A stretch of DNA of 64,000 bases from Misgurnus anguillicaudatus (taxonomy: Eukaryota > Chordata > Actinopteri > Cypriniformes > Cobitidae), in contig NC_073356.2 in NCBI RefSeq assembly GCF_027580225.2, forward strand, positions 9,563,001 to 9,627,000, given 5' to 3'. Positions within the stretch are counted from its first letter, which is position 1; the number at the start of each line of letters is the position of its first letter. This document shows, piece by piece, positions 24,101 through 33,570 of this stretch. A program made the position numbers and the translations under genes. The notes beneath the pieces were generated by a model. The model had not been told where the DNA came from and ran no database searches. It worked only from the letters and a program-made list of their open reading frames with translations.

Positions 24101-27100
24101 AATATTATGTGGGTTTGATTAAAGGGTGTAAACCAGTAGTTATCACCCAAAAGAGTGATTACAGACCATGCAAACCTCAATACCCTCTGAAAAGGGAGGC
24201 GCTTGAGGGAATAAGGCCAGTATTTGAGGCCTTATTGGAGAAAGGGATAATTGTTCCCTGCCCACACTCACCTGTAAGAACACCCATTTTTCCTGTACAA
24301 AAGGTCAGAGAAGCAGGTCAGCCCACAGAGTGGAGGTTTGTTCAAGATCTCCAAGCAGTAAATGCTGCGGTACAAGCAAGGGCACCTAATGTGCCAAACC
24401 CTTACACAATTGTCTCACAGATACCAGCTGACAGCCAGTGGTTTTCTGGAGTGAGGAGCGTAGTGGATATTTCGAATGCATTTTTCAGTGTTCCTGTCCA
24501 TCCTGATAGCCAGTTTTTGGTTTGCATTTGAGGGGTATAGCGAGAGCCCCACGATTTATAACTCCGCCTTGCATTGTTCATTACAGACACTTGTGTTGGA
24601 TGATGATGTTGCTTTATTGCAGTACGTGGATGACCTCTTGGTGGCGGCACCGACTCAGCAGTCGTGCACAGACAACACCATATGGCTGCTCACACATCTA
24701 GCTGAGGAGGGCCACAAGGTCAACCCCAAAAAGGTACAGTGCTCTGTCCAGAAAGTAACCTTTCTAGGACACGAAATTACACCAATGGGTAAGTCTCTCT
24801 CTCTAAAGAGAATAGAGGCGATAGCTAACATACCAAAACCCATTACAAAGAAACAAGTGATGTCATTTTTGGGTATAACATCTTATTGCAGGACTTTTAT
24901 TGCTAACTATTCTGAGATGCAACAACCATTGCATGACATGATTTATTAAAAACCATTAAGATGGACAGAGAGGGCTGAACGGCATTTGTGGAACTAAAAC
25001 AGACATTACAGCAGGCACCCACTTTGGGGCTGCCATATCCAAAAAAAGCCTTTTGTTCAAATGGTGGATGAAAGAAATGGCTGTATGACATCTGTTTTGT
25101 TGCAAGAACATGGTGACAAGTTGAGACCAGTTGCATATTTTTCAGGTCGCCTTGATGCGGTTGCCAGGGGCCTACCAGGATGTCTCAGGGCAGTGGCACC
25201 TGCAGAGAAAGCAGTACAAGCCAGCAGTGAGTTTGTGGGTTACGCACAGCTGGGGCTGTTGGTTCCTCACTCTGTGTCTCACATACTGCTTGAACAGCGC
25301 ACATCTCACTTGTCTGCAGCAAGGTGGCTGCGTTATTCCTGTGCATTGTTACAAATGTCTAATGTCACAGTTGAAAGATGTACAGTTCTGAACCAGCATC
25401 GCTCATGACTACTAACACAAACTGTTTTCTTACACAGATCTCCCAAGGAAATGAAGCTGAGACAGCACAGGAGTAATTAATAAGAATGCAAACTTCTCCT
25501 CTTTCAACAGAAATAGCTCTATGGAAGTCGTGTGGAGCTACCAAAACTCCTGAAGGGATTTGGATGGGTCCAAATCAAAAACCCTGCTTACCTAAACACT
25601 TTTTCCCATTTTGCTAGGTTGACACATGGCTTAGACCACGTGTCCAAAGGAGGAATGCTGACAGCCATGGCACAAAATTGTTTCACAAAGGGTTTTTCTC
25701 CTGTAGCGCAGAGACATTGTGAAAACTGTCATATATGTCTGGGTAATAATGTTGCAAGAGGGGTAAAAACTGCACCTATGGGGCATCCCATTCCTGAGGG
25801 ACCATTCACACATGTAATGATGGATTACATTGAATTGACACCAGCAGAAGGTAAACGTTACTGTTTGGTGATGACAGAAATGTTTTCGAAGTGGACTGAA
25901 GCCACGCCCACCAAACATGCAGACAGTGCTGGGGTGACAAAAATGTTGTTGAAAGACATTATTCCCAGATGGGGAATCCCAAACAAAATTTCCAATGATA
26001 ATGGAGCACACTTCACTGCTCAGGTGGTGAAAGATGTGGGTAAATTTTTGCAAATAAATTTGACCAATCACTGCGCCTACCACCCACAAAGTGGGAGTGC
26101 AGTGGAAAAAGAGAATGGCACCACCAAGGCAAAACTAAGCAAAATGTGTGAAGAAACAAAATTGAATTGGGTTCAGTGCTTACCACTGGTACTCATGTAC
26201 ATGAGAATGAGGGTCAGAGACCGAACAAAATTGTCCCCTTTTTTTGAAATACTTTTTTGGAAGACCCCCACATATGGGGTGGGAACCACACAGGGCGACA
26301 GGTGATACCCTTCGAAATGAAAATTACATGTTGCGGTATTGTATTTCTATGTCTTCTATTCTTCAAAATATCTCAAAACAGGTTAAAGCAGCACTACCAC
26401 GCCCCGCAGAGGGACCTTTGCACAACATCAAACCAGTAGATTTTGTGTTGGTGAAAAACCTGAGGAGGAAATCCTGGAAGGCGAGACGGTGGGAGGGGCC
26501 ATTTCAGGTTCTGCTGACGACTCACACCGCCGTGAAGGTCGCGGAGCGTGCCACCTGGGTGCACGTTGCCCATTGCCAGAGGGTTGGTCCTGGACTGCAA
26601 GGTGTAAACCAAAGGGAGGACGGCTAGTCGACTGCTACGGACCACTTTTTCGTATTGGTGGGAACCACAGATACCTGTATTACTGCAAGTTTATACAAAG
26701 AATGACACGAGAGAACTGCAACAGCTCACAAGGTATTGGAGGACGACTCCAGTATTCTGGGTTTGGTTTGGACACACGCACACGACATCTTTAATGTGGG
26801 TAATCGACACGACGCTTGCAGCTTAATAACTGTAATTACAACACCAGCTTTGAGACCCCACATTAATTTAGACACTAAGATAATTTCATTCAAAACAAGA
26901 AAGCAGGATAGCTTGGCACGACTGCACTGTGTGGTCCTACCAAACCCGAACCTACAAAGGAAATTAATCAACAAGGGCTCACGACCCCAACTCTAACTGT
27001 GCTCAGGGCTCACGACCCCAACTCTAACTGTGCTCAATCCGGAATCATCAAGGGCTAACGACCCCAACTCTAACTGTGCTCAATTTCTTCAAGAAAACGA

Positions 27101-28942
27101 AATATTTTTCTTCTTTCAAAAATGAGGTTCATGTTCATACTATGTGTGTGTGCATTTTTGCTTTTGCAACTGCACAGAACTATATGTACACTATGGTTAA
27201 GGGTAATAACCAGAGCTACGTAACGATGACAGTAAATGAAGTTATGAATAAATCATAAAAAGGGAGGAGTGTAGTGGAGGACTTTTATTATGCTTTTATT
27301 TTCATATTATTATGTTTTATTTTTCATCCTATTTTTCATTTTTTAATTACAATCATAAGCTCATAAATTGTGATTCATATGGAGATCATGTTTTTCTGCT
27401 AACGTACAGAATTATGCTCTTTCTGTCTTTTGAGCAAAGTACAATGTCCAAGGACTTAAACATCATGTACTGAGAACAAGACATACGTTTTATGATTTCA
27501 CTAGATTTGTGTTTAACTGTTCATGTTCTTAATCACTGACAAATTGAAGCTTATCTTCTAAATGACGTAGAAACTGATGACTACATGTTTCAGCATCTTA
27601 CTATAAATGTGTGTTCAACCTTGTAATCGGGGCTCTTAGATTTTTAAACTTCTAGCACCATGGGGGTGAGAGCCTATTCTGCAGAATATATAAAATTCAG
27701 ACAAAGAAAATTCTGTCGACAGTGTGTCTGTGTGATCCTTGACTTTGACTCTTAGTGAGTATTATTTGATGCGGCTAAAATTCCACGACAGACTGATGAG
27801 AGTAAAATTGTTCTTTTTGGGTCCAAGGGCCACAGGCAGTTTGTGAGACGACCCCCAAACTCTGAATTCAAGCCACAGTACACAGTGAAGACAGTGAAGC
27901 ATGGAGGTGCAAGCATCATGATATGGGCATGTTTCTCCTACTATGGTGTTGGGCCTATTTATCGCATACCAGGGGTCATGGATCAGTTTGCATATGTTAA
28001 AATACTTGAAGAGGTCATGTTGCCCTATGTTGAAGAGGACATGCCCTTGAAATGGTTGTTTCAACAAGACAATGACCCAAAACACACTAGTAAACGGGCA
28101 AAGTCTTGATTCCAAACCAACAAAATTAATGTTATGGAGTGCCCGGCCCAATCTCCAGACCTTAATCCAATTGAGAACTTGTGGGGTGATATCAAAAATG
28201 CTGTTTCTGAAGCAAAACCAAGAAATGTGAATGAATTGTGGAATGTTGTTAAAGAATCATGGAGTGGAATAACAGCTGAGAGGTGCCACAAGTTGGTTGA
28301 CTCCATGCCACACAGATGTCAAGCAGTTTAAAAAAACTGTGGTCATACAACTAAATATCAGTTTAGTATTTCACAGGATTGCTAAATCCCAGAAAAAAAA
28401 ATGTTTGTACAAAATAGTTTTGAGTTTGTACAGTCAAAGGTAGACACTGCTATTTTTTGAACACACCCCTTTCAACTAATTGCCGAATTGCACAGCCTTA
28501 AGAGCGTGCATATCATGAATGCTGGGTCTTGTTTGTTTTCTGAGAATCTACTGAACCTACTGGTAACTTGTTTGCCACGTAGCAATAAAAAATATACTAA
28601 AAACCTTGATAATTCTGGTTAGTCACATTGTACTGCTATTATTTTGAACAATACTGTATATGTATCACGTAAGCTTTTCCACTTCTGTTTAACCTCATCC
28701 ACTATAGCAAACAAAGCATGTTGGTCAAAAGTTAATGGATAAAACTTGCACGCTAATGAACACGAAACAAAAAATTAATGGAAATTAAACTCACCATTGA
28801 ATCCCATTTGCTCGGCAATTCGTCTCCATAACAACTCCCTCTTGTCGATGTTTTTATAGTCGCTGTTTCGTTTGTCGTACAGCTCTTTGTTTTCGGAAAC
28901 CAAAGAGACCAACAACTCCACGTTCATCTTGCCTCGCTGCAT
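18028..28942 (-). CDS. MADF-BESS DNA-binding protein of the Harbinger, split by a Tc1 insertion
   Basis: Exon 1 (28942-28795) starts [20 protein letters not shown] and encodes the first part of a MADF (Myb-like) domain. Exon 2 runs 28701-28657 and, after the Tc1 insertion, 19546-19433: [15 protein letters not shown] then [14 protein letters not shown] and [13 protein letters not shown]. Exon 3 (18619-18028) has a Ser-rich region, a Lys/Glu/Arg coiled stretch with [10 protein letters not shown] repeats, and a BESS motif ([17 protein letters not shown]). All splice sites are consensus and the phases join in frame once the Tc1 and one TA are removed. In Harbinger elements this protein is thought to bind the ends and carry the transposase into the nucleus. 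No other lesion is visible, so the Tc1 hit is what broke it. Confidence 0.85.
18838..19322. mobile_element. Hairpin MITE with a perfect 32-bp internal palindrome
   Basis: Outer ends ATGGGGTGGTTTCCCAG (18838) and GGAAAACCACCCCAT (ending near 19321) are inverted. Near the right end, 19209-19240 and 19261-19292 are perfect 32-bp inverted copies around a 20-base loop. The element lies in the intron between exons 2 and 3 of the MADF-BESS gene. The same family is at 16565-16802. Confidence 0.75.
20303..20825 (+). repeat. 5' LTR of the endogenous retrovirus (523 bp)
   Basis: It begins TGTAGTGGAGGACTTT and ends AAATTCCACGACA. A TATAAAA-like box (ATATATAAAATTC) is at about 20720-20732. Compared with the 3' LTR I see one substitution (GGTTTTTAAAC against GATTTTTAAAC) and one 2-bp difference (CTACACATG against CTACATG). 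Such near-identity means a recent insertion or recent conversion between the LTRs. Confidence 0.93.
20830..20847 (+). other. Retroviral primer-binding site, tRNA-Ser(GCT) type
   Basis: TGGCGACGAGGATG starts 4 bases after the 5' LTR end. It is complementary to the 3' end of vertebrate tRNA-Ser(GCT) plus CCA as I remember it, with a mismatch after 14 bases. A leader splice donor (ACGGTAAGC) lies at about 21022-21030, as expected for a subgenomic env message. Confidence 0.65.
21049..21925 (+). pseudogene. Retroviral gag remnant
   Basis: The start ATG at 21049 opens with MGQGNS, a myristoylation-type N-terminus for membrane targeting of a Gag precursor. The frame stops at 21151 after 34 codons. 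Further on, a proline/glutamine-rich stretch (21440-21600) and, near 21866-21907, a CCHC zinc knuckle (CWYCGQKGH followed by C) mark matrix/p12-like and nucleocapsid parts in other frames. The capsid region is too short for a full protein, so an internal deletion is likely besides the stop and frameshifts. No Gag can be made. Confidence 0.75.
22098..22661 (+). pseudogene. Retroviral protease region
   Basis: The frame reads [16 protein letters not shown] near codons 36-51, the DSG active-site triplet of a retroviral aspartic protease, and a [10 protein letters not shown] segment further on, the family's second conserved block. The frame then runs into poorly conserved sequence and stops at 22661, so it is not fused in frame to the reverse transcriptase as pol normally is. 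In a working virus the protease would mature Gag and Pol; here it is isolated and unlikely to be expressed. Confidence 0.7.
22801..24876 (+). repeat. Tandem duplication (1042-bp unit) within retroviral pol
   Basis: Sequence from 22801 to about 23841 is repeated from 23843 to about 24876. The offset is 1042 bp and the junction is at 23841-23843 (GGGTATGTGAATTTG). The copies differ by only a few substitutions (for example GGATAAAGATAAATATGATG against GGCTAAAGATAAATATTATG; GATCTTCAAG against GATCTCCAAG), a one-base poly-T difference and a 6-bp difference near 23490. The duplication is younger than the ancestral pol but old enough to have gained some changes. Confidence 0.93.
22894..24949 (+). 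pseudogene. Retroviral reverse transcriptase, duplicated and internally deleted
   Basis: Each copy of the duplicated unit carries the finger/palm start of RT ([19 protein letters not shown] and [11 protein letters not shown]) and, in a later frame, the catalytic [13 protein letters not shown] block followed by VTFLGHEIT. In both copies the segment between the [11 protein letters not shown] block and the [13 protein letters not shown] block is shortened and the frame changes there. The shared deletion therefore predates the duplication. The second copy runs on into [18 protein letters not shown] and then stops. No polymerase can be made. Confidence 0.85.
24950..25531 (+). pseudogene. Retroviral RNase H region, badly broken
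   Basis: Several short frames (25061-25408, 25131-25391) contain pieces such as [22 protein letters not shown], typical of the first part of a retroviral RNase H, followed by unrelated frames and stops. The later catalytic blocks are not recognisable. In gamma-type viruses this domain removes the RNA of the hybrid during reverse transcription. The segment is much shorter than a full RNase H plus linker. Confidence 0.6.
25532..26627 (+). pseudogene. Retroviral integrase, catalytic core intact, frameshifted at the C-terminus
   Basis: The first frame (25532-26305) has a C..C pair of the zinc-binding domain (CENCHIC), then the three acids of the D,D-35-E core: [16 protein letters not shown] and SAVEKENG. 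A shift near 26250-26300 leads to the frame ending 26627, which carries [16 protein letters not shown], the GPF-type C-terminal domain shared by gamma/epsilon retroviruses and some gypsy elements. Integrase joins viral DNA ends to host DNA with a short TSD, here 4 bp. The frameshift makes this copy inactive. Confidence 0.8.
26628..27269 (+). pseudogene. Env-side remnant, 31-bp repeats and polypurine tract
   Basis: Between integrase and the 3' LTR only about 640 bp remain, far too little for an envelope gene. The short frames (for example 26736-26996) have no recognisable fusion peptide or membrane anchor. A 31-bp phrase GGGCTCACGACCCCAACTCT plus AACTGTGCTCA is repeated three times between about 26975 and 27080. 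AAAAAGGGAGGAG just before the LTR (27257-27269) is the polypurine tract that primes plus-strand synthesis. Confidence 0.7.
27270..27790 (+). repeat. 3' LTR of the endogenous retrovirus (521 bp)
   Basis: Same sequence as the 5' LTR apart from one substitution and a 2-bp indel. It is followed by the TSD GACT (27791-27794) and the continuing Tc1 transposase frame. It would supply the polyadenylation signal for the provirus. Confidence 0.93.
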
Positions 28943-29306
28943 CTTCTTTGTCTGCTCACCTCTTCAACGTGGTATCAAGGTGTGCTCTTGCAAGACCGTC
29001 TTGTGCTTGAGCACCACCAAGTCGTGTTTTGGACTTGTAACTTCAACAGCTCGTGAACAAAAGCGCCAATCTCATTGGTCAGACAACTTTTAACGCGCCG
29101 CGTCAAACCAAAAAAATGCGCCCCAGGCGTTTTTCTGAAAATGACGCTTTTGCGCCTCGCGCTTTTCGCGTCGGTGTGCCCAGTTACATTGGCGTTCGTT
29201 CTTGAGTCACGAGACGTTAAACGTCGACGATAAACGCGCACGAAAAACGTCCCGTGTGTAAAGACCTTAAAGCATAATCTAGTGTAGGAGTCAGTATAGT
29301 GATAAT

Positions 29307-29776
29307 CAGAGGTGGAAAAAGTAATAAAATATTGTACTCAAGTAAATGTAAAGTTACTTGTCTAAAAATCTACTCAAGTAAAAGTAAAAAGTAAGTCATT
29401 TTAACTTTACTCAGAGTAAAAGGGAATATACATCTCAAACTAGTTGTTTTTAATTGTAGGAACATCTTTACAATTAAAGTGCAATAACAAAAAGTTAATA
29501 AAATAAAAAGCTTTTTTAATGTAAGAAACATTTATGGAATGTTTAATGATTTGTACATGTGAGTTATGCACTTTTGAAGGTGGTCAGCAGCTTGTAAATA
29601 CAATCACTATAGTAAGGTTGTAATTGATGTATTCCTGGTAACATACATTATTTTATTAAACTATATATAGTTTAAATGAGCATATAATGAGATGAGTGCC
29701 ATGTCTATATACATTTGACACGTTTATTATCTTCTTACTTCCCTGACCTGGGTACCTGATGTCAGACCTTTATTCT

Positions 29777-29820
<44 letters not shown>

Positions 29821-30391
29821 GCTCTCTCTCTCGCGCTCTCTCTCTCGCTCTCTCTCTCTGCAATGTCTAATGACCTGCACACTCACGAGGACGTTTTGAA
29901 GTTGTGTTTGACTTGACACGAAGCTGCTAGACCTCGGAAGATAATGCGCATGGTATTAAAAAACGCGTTGTGCAATTTCGTACTTAAGAGCATGAATCCA
30001 ACCTTTCATAGAAATGAAACACTTGCTTCGCGTCAGTGGAAAGTGGTCGCTTAAATATGACCAGGGGTTTCTTTCATAAGATTTGAACTGAGACGGGTCT
30101 GCATTAGCGCGCGCCTGTCTCGTCCGTCTCCATGGTTCTTTTTGCGCGTTCCCCCGGGCCCCGCCCATTTACATCTGTTGCGCGTCTTTATCACCTTGCT
30201 TTTTAAAATATTTTTTTACTCAGTAACGGATATGATTTAAAATGTAGCGAAGTACAATACTTTAAATAAAACATACTTAAGTAAAAGTAAAAGTACAGAT
30301 TTTAAAAACTACTCAAAAAAGTAAAAATACACAAAAAAACTACTCAATTACAGTAACGTGAGTAAATGCAATTCGTTACTTTCCACCTCTG
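29307..30391. mobile_element. hAT MITE (CAGAGGTGG type), perfect 8-bp TSD
   Basis: The ends CAGAGGTGGAAAAAGTAAT (29307) and GTTACTTTCCACCTCTG (ending 30391) are inverted, with GTGATAAT duplicated at 29299-29306 and 30392-30399. Sub-terminal TACTCAAGTAAAAGTAAAAG repeats occur at both ends. The centre contains a TC-rich microsatellite (about 29778-29858) and unrelated sequence with no recognisable gene. This is a common fish MITE class. Confidence 0.92.
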
Positions 30392-30790
30392 GTGATAATA
30401 AATAGTGTTATTATAGTAACACTTTTAGATCTTCTTGTCTGTTTTATAAAATAAAGTCTTAATACTGCTGACAAGATGTTTTTGTTAAATGTTTATTAGG
30501 GTTGCAAGATAAATCGCATGCGATTGTCACGTGCATCTAGTCAATAAAGCCAGTTCCTTGATAAGTAATAATTCACCAAAATGTGCTTTCAGTAATCAAA
30601 AGTGGTGAGTGACAGTGAAGTGGTTAATGATACGGTAAAAGTTATTACTGTAACTTATTAATGTAGCATTTTGAGAGTTTCTATAAGAAAGTAAATTATC
30701 TAAAAGAGAATGACATTTTTGGCAGAATTTGAACATGTATGTTTTCTGTAACTGCTTTAAAAATATTTTGTAATTTTAGAATTGCTAAAC

Positions 30791-32732
30791 ATGTCCTCTG
30801 AGTACCAAAGGAAGTGGAGACGATGAAGGGCAAGGGTTGATGCCTTAGTGGAACATGATAGCAGCTCTGAATCCAAGGGGCCAGTGGAGCCAGCCTAGGC
30901 GGGGGAGGGCAGTCCACTCGCAGAGGGATCAACATATGACGAATTACATCCTATGGAGGGCTGTAGTTCTTCCATCAGCACAGGAGCCGTGTCCATTAGG
31001 GGTGATACTGATGATGAACACAATTATGACACAGAGTCCACTGAAACTGAGTCTGAGCAGTTGGATGAGACTTCACATTCAACTGATGAAACACCTTCTC
31101 TCCATGTAGACTTGGCTAATTGGGCTACTGCTACAAACCAGACCCACATGGCATTAAATGAGCTTCTTTGTATGCTCAGACGCCATGGTCATAGACTTCC
31201 CAAAGATGCTAGAACCCTTCTTGATACTCCACAAGGAGTGCCAGTTCATAATAAATGCAATGGACAGTATATTTATTATGGTATTGAGCGTTACCTTGTT
31301 GAACACATTTCAAAAGAGACACTGCCAGGGCAAGTTGAACTGTGCTTTCATGTGGATGGCGTGCCACTGTTTAAATCAAGTCAAATGTGTTTCTGGCCCA
31401 TTCTTGGTCAAATTTCGAACTGTCAGCCATTTATTGTAGCTCTGTATTATGGGTCCAGCAAGCCTGACCCTGTTGAGGAGTTTTTACAAGATTTCTTGGA
31501 GGAGTTGCAACAGCTCATCCAAAATGGAGTTTCATTCCAGAATGTGTTTCACACAGTTAAAGTGAAGGCAATCATCTGTGATGCACCAGCCAGGTCATTT
31601 CTAAAATGTATAAAAAGTCACAATAGTCTGCATGGATGTGAGCGATGTGTTGCAGTAGCACAAATGATCGAAAGGAGGGTAGTTTACTTAATGAAGGGTC
31701 CTTCTGATGGAAGAACAGATGAGGTATTCAACCGAGCTGGATACCCTGACCATCAAAAACATATCACCTCTTGTTACAGCTGGTATTCTGTGTGTAAAAC
31801 AGTTCCCCCTTGATTACAAGCACCTAGTATGTCTTGGAGCCATGAAAAGGCTGCTGACATACTTGTGGCGTGGGCCAGTTATCTGCCTACTGAGTAAAGC
31901 TCAGAGAAAGCAAATACAAATGAACATTAGTCATTTGAAACAAGCTTTGCCTGCAGAGTTTTCAAGGAAGCCAAGAAGCATGGAAGACTTGGACAGGTGG
32001 AAAGCCACTGAGCTACGTCAGTTCATGCTCTACACAGGACCGTTAATCTTGAAGGATGTGCTTTCTAATGACCAGTACCACCACTTTCTTTGTCTGAGTC
32101 TTGGAATGAGCATTCTTTTGGATGAATCAGATGACAAGAGAGAGTACTATCTAGGATATGCACACAACATTCTGGAGCATTTTGTTGATAGCTCTGTGGA
32201 TTTTTATGGACCCACCTTTCCAACATACAACATTCATTCAATCAAACACTTGTCAGATGATGCTGCAAACTTCCACTGCTCTTTGAATGATATTTCATGT
32301 TTTCCGTTTGAGAATCATTTACAGGTTATCAAAAAAATGGTGAGGAATGGCAAACAACCGCTAGTGCAAGTCACAAAAAGACTTGTTGAAAGACAATGTA
32401 CTGAAAGACATGCCAGGCAAGCCCAAAGTACAACCAAGCTAACCGCAAAGATGCCTGACAACTGTGTGTTCGTGATGGATAATGCAGTGGGTTTTATTCA
32501 AGAGAAACGAAGCGATAGAACACTAAGGCTGGATGTGTTGAGGGAAACTGACTGTGACGGTCTTTTTGAAAAGCCATGCAACTCAAAACTCTTCAACATC
32601 ATGTTTGTCAGCAGTGACTTCACAGTGGCAAAGCGAACACTGACAAACAGAGAAAACATCTACAAAAAGGCTGTGTGTCTTCCTTACAAAAAGGGTTACG
32701 CTATATTCCCTCTGTTGCACAAATCAGAATAA
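30791..32732 (+). pseudogene. CACTA/EnSpm-like (Tnp2-type) transposase, few lesions
   Basis: An ATG at 30791 starts MSSEYQRKWRR, stopped by TGA at 30824, and a further stop lies near 30896. From about 30953 the frame is open for 286 codons: an acidic Ser/Thr-rich lead, then LLCMLRRHGHRLPKDARTLL, QYIYYGIERYL, CFHVDGVPLFKSS and IICDAPARSFLKCI with a following Cys-rich HGCERC. A frameshift near 31750-31790 leads to a second frame (to 32732) with FPLDYKHLVCLGAMKRLL, YNIHSIKHLSDDA and SCFPFENHLQVIKKMVRNGK. The DYxHL and FPFExxL blocks recall the Tnp2 and DUF4218-type regions of CACTA transposases; this placement is from remembered patterns. Related remnants are at 41.8 and perhaps 50.9 kb. Confidence 0.65.
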
Positions 32733-33017
32733 GTATACTTGGTAATTTGGAATTTTTAAATAATATTTTAAATGTTGCTTCATTATGGTTTGGAAAGGCA
32801 CCTAACACACTAATTGGCAACAATCTTTTAATCTTGTGGTTAACGGTGGTCAGCATTATCTCACTTGGGTGTCATACTACAATTAACATTCTTTTGTATA
32901 TACAATTACTAGCATGTATGATGCTAAATTATGTCCAATTGCTTTTTACTGTTGGAAAAAAATTATATAATTTAGTGTCCTGAAAGGTAAACTCTGTCCT
33001 GTTGTTTTATCCTTTAG

Positions 33018-33570
33018 ATAATGGACAATCGGGGCGAAGCAAAAAGAACCAGAAAGAGGAAAGTCTTTCATGACTTTGTTAATGGTGCATTATTATTTAA
33101 TGCTTTAAAACTGCTTTGGATTATCATTTGTTATGAAAGACAGTGCAAGACTGCATTATGTTAACCTGAAAGTGTCACACAAATTTATTTGTTTTATTTA
33201 ATTTAGATTTGGAGCTTGAAAATGACAGTGATATGACTGACATTGAGCTTAGTCAAAGTCTCTTGCCAGCAAAAAAACGTGAGTTGCTTATTTTATTATT
33301 TTATTCAGCCTAATCAAAAAAATACCTTTTGTAGAATTTGAAATTATAGCCATTCAAAATGAGGGCTTTCAGTGGAAAAATTTATTTGGTCATGTGGTTT
33401 GATTGACTAATCATTGCATATTTAAAATTTTAAATAATGTTCTGTATTAAGTGCTTAACATAAGTGTTTAATTAACTTACTTTGCTTTTGTTTTGTACAA
33501 AGAAAAGCAGAATCGAATACCAGAAAAAATAAACCAGCTGTTCAGAGGACTGTCTCATATCCAGATCCTC
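33018..33570 (+). other. Small exon-like segments downstream of the CACTA-like gene
   Basis: ATG at 33020 opens MDNRGEAKRTRKRKVFHDFV, a basic stretch. A second segment at about 33207-33279 has an acceptor (TTTAATTTAG) and a consensus donor (GTGAGT) and reads DLELENDSDMTDIELSQSLL followed by PAKKR. A third piece starts after GTACAAAG near 33502. Together they look like exons of a second gene of the CACTA-like element, or of a small host gene. I do not recognise the product. Confidence 0.35.

Larger units (their letters stand above)
20303..27790 (+). mobile_element. Endogenous retrovirus (gamma/epsilon-like), defective provirus
   Basis: Two LTRs (20303-20825 and 27270-27790, TG...CA ends) flank an interior with a tRNA-type primer site, gag, protease, reverse transcriptase, integrase and a short env-side remnant, followed by a purine tract. 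A 4-bp duplication GACT lies at 20299-20302 and 27791-27794; removing one copy and the provirus restores the Tc1 reading frame. The MGQGNS gag start, a single CCHC box and a GPF-type integrase C-terminus point to the gamma/epsilon side of retroviruses. The copy cannot make its proteins: gag has an early stop, reverse transcriptase is internally deleted and duplicated, RNase H is broken and env is mostly missing. Confidence 0.93.
19874..28331 (+). pseudogene. Tc1 transposase split by the retroviral insertion
   Basis: The 5' part (19874-20302) starts [19 protein letters not shown] and carries the bipartite paired-type helix-turn-helix region and a GRKR hook, ending [10 protein letters not shown]. 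After the provirus the frame resumes at 27791 with DESKIVLFG, restoring the first catalytic block LWTDES. Then come [11 protein letters not shown] (second aspartate) and [12 protein letters not shown] (third catalytic acid, glutamate intact). A TGA stop at about 28107 precedes the last 75 codons, which stay open to 28331. Apart from the provirus and this stop the gene is complete, so the copy was probably near-functional when hit. Confidence 0.88.
19547..28656 (+). mobile_element. Tc1/mariner element carrying a retrovirus
   Basis: The left end CAGTAGTGTTCAAAATAATA (19547) has its inverse TATTATTTTGAACAATACTG at the right end (28656), and inverse copies of GCAATAAAAAATATACTAAA lie further in. 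TA flanks are at 19545-19546 and 28657-28658. Without the retrovirus it is about 1.62 kb, the size of a full Tc1. It sits inside a coding exon of the Harbinger MADF-BESS gene. Its plus-strand transposase gene is itself cut by the retrovirus at 20302. Confidence 0.95.
10727..29267 (+). mobile_element. PIF/Harbinger transposon expanded to 18.5 kb by nested insertions
   Basis: The left end AGGTCTTTACACACC (10727) is matched by GTGTGTAAAGACCT ending at 29267. Both ends continue inward with inverse copies of the GACGTTTTTCGTGC...GACGTTTAACGT block. The 3-bp flank TAA is duplicated (10724-10726 and 29268-29270), the Harbinger target size. Inside are the two expected genes: a DDE transposase (+, from 11035) and a MADF-BESS protein (-, ending near 18028), arranged convergently. 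Subtracting the hAT (12074-15961 plus TSD) and the Tc1 with its retrovirus (19547-28656 plus TA) leaves about 5.5 kb, a normal size. Confidence 0.93.

Noticed and set aside
25631..26089. 152-codon minus-strand frame rich in Cys and His
   Set aside because: It is the shadow of the integrase catalytic core on the plus strand.
26736..26996. An envelope gene in the provirus
   Set aside because: Only about 640 bp separate integrase from the 3' LTR; no membrane anchor or fusion region can be seen.
29778..29858. TC-rich tract as a possible promoter element
   Set aside because: It is a simple microsatellite inside a hAT MITE with defined ends.
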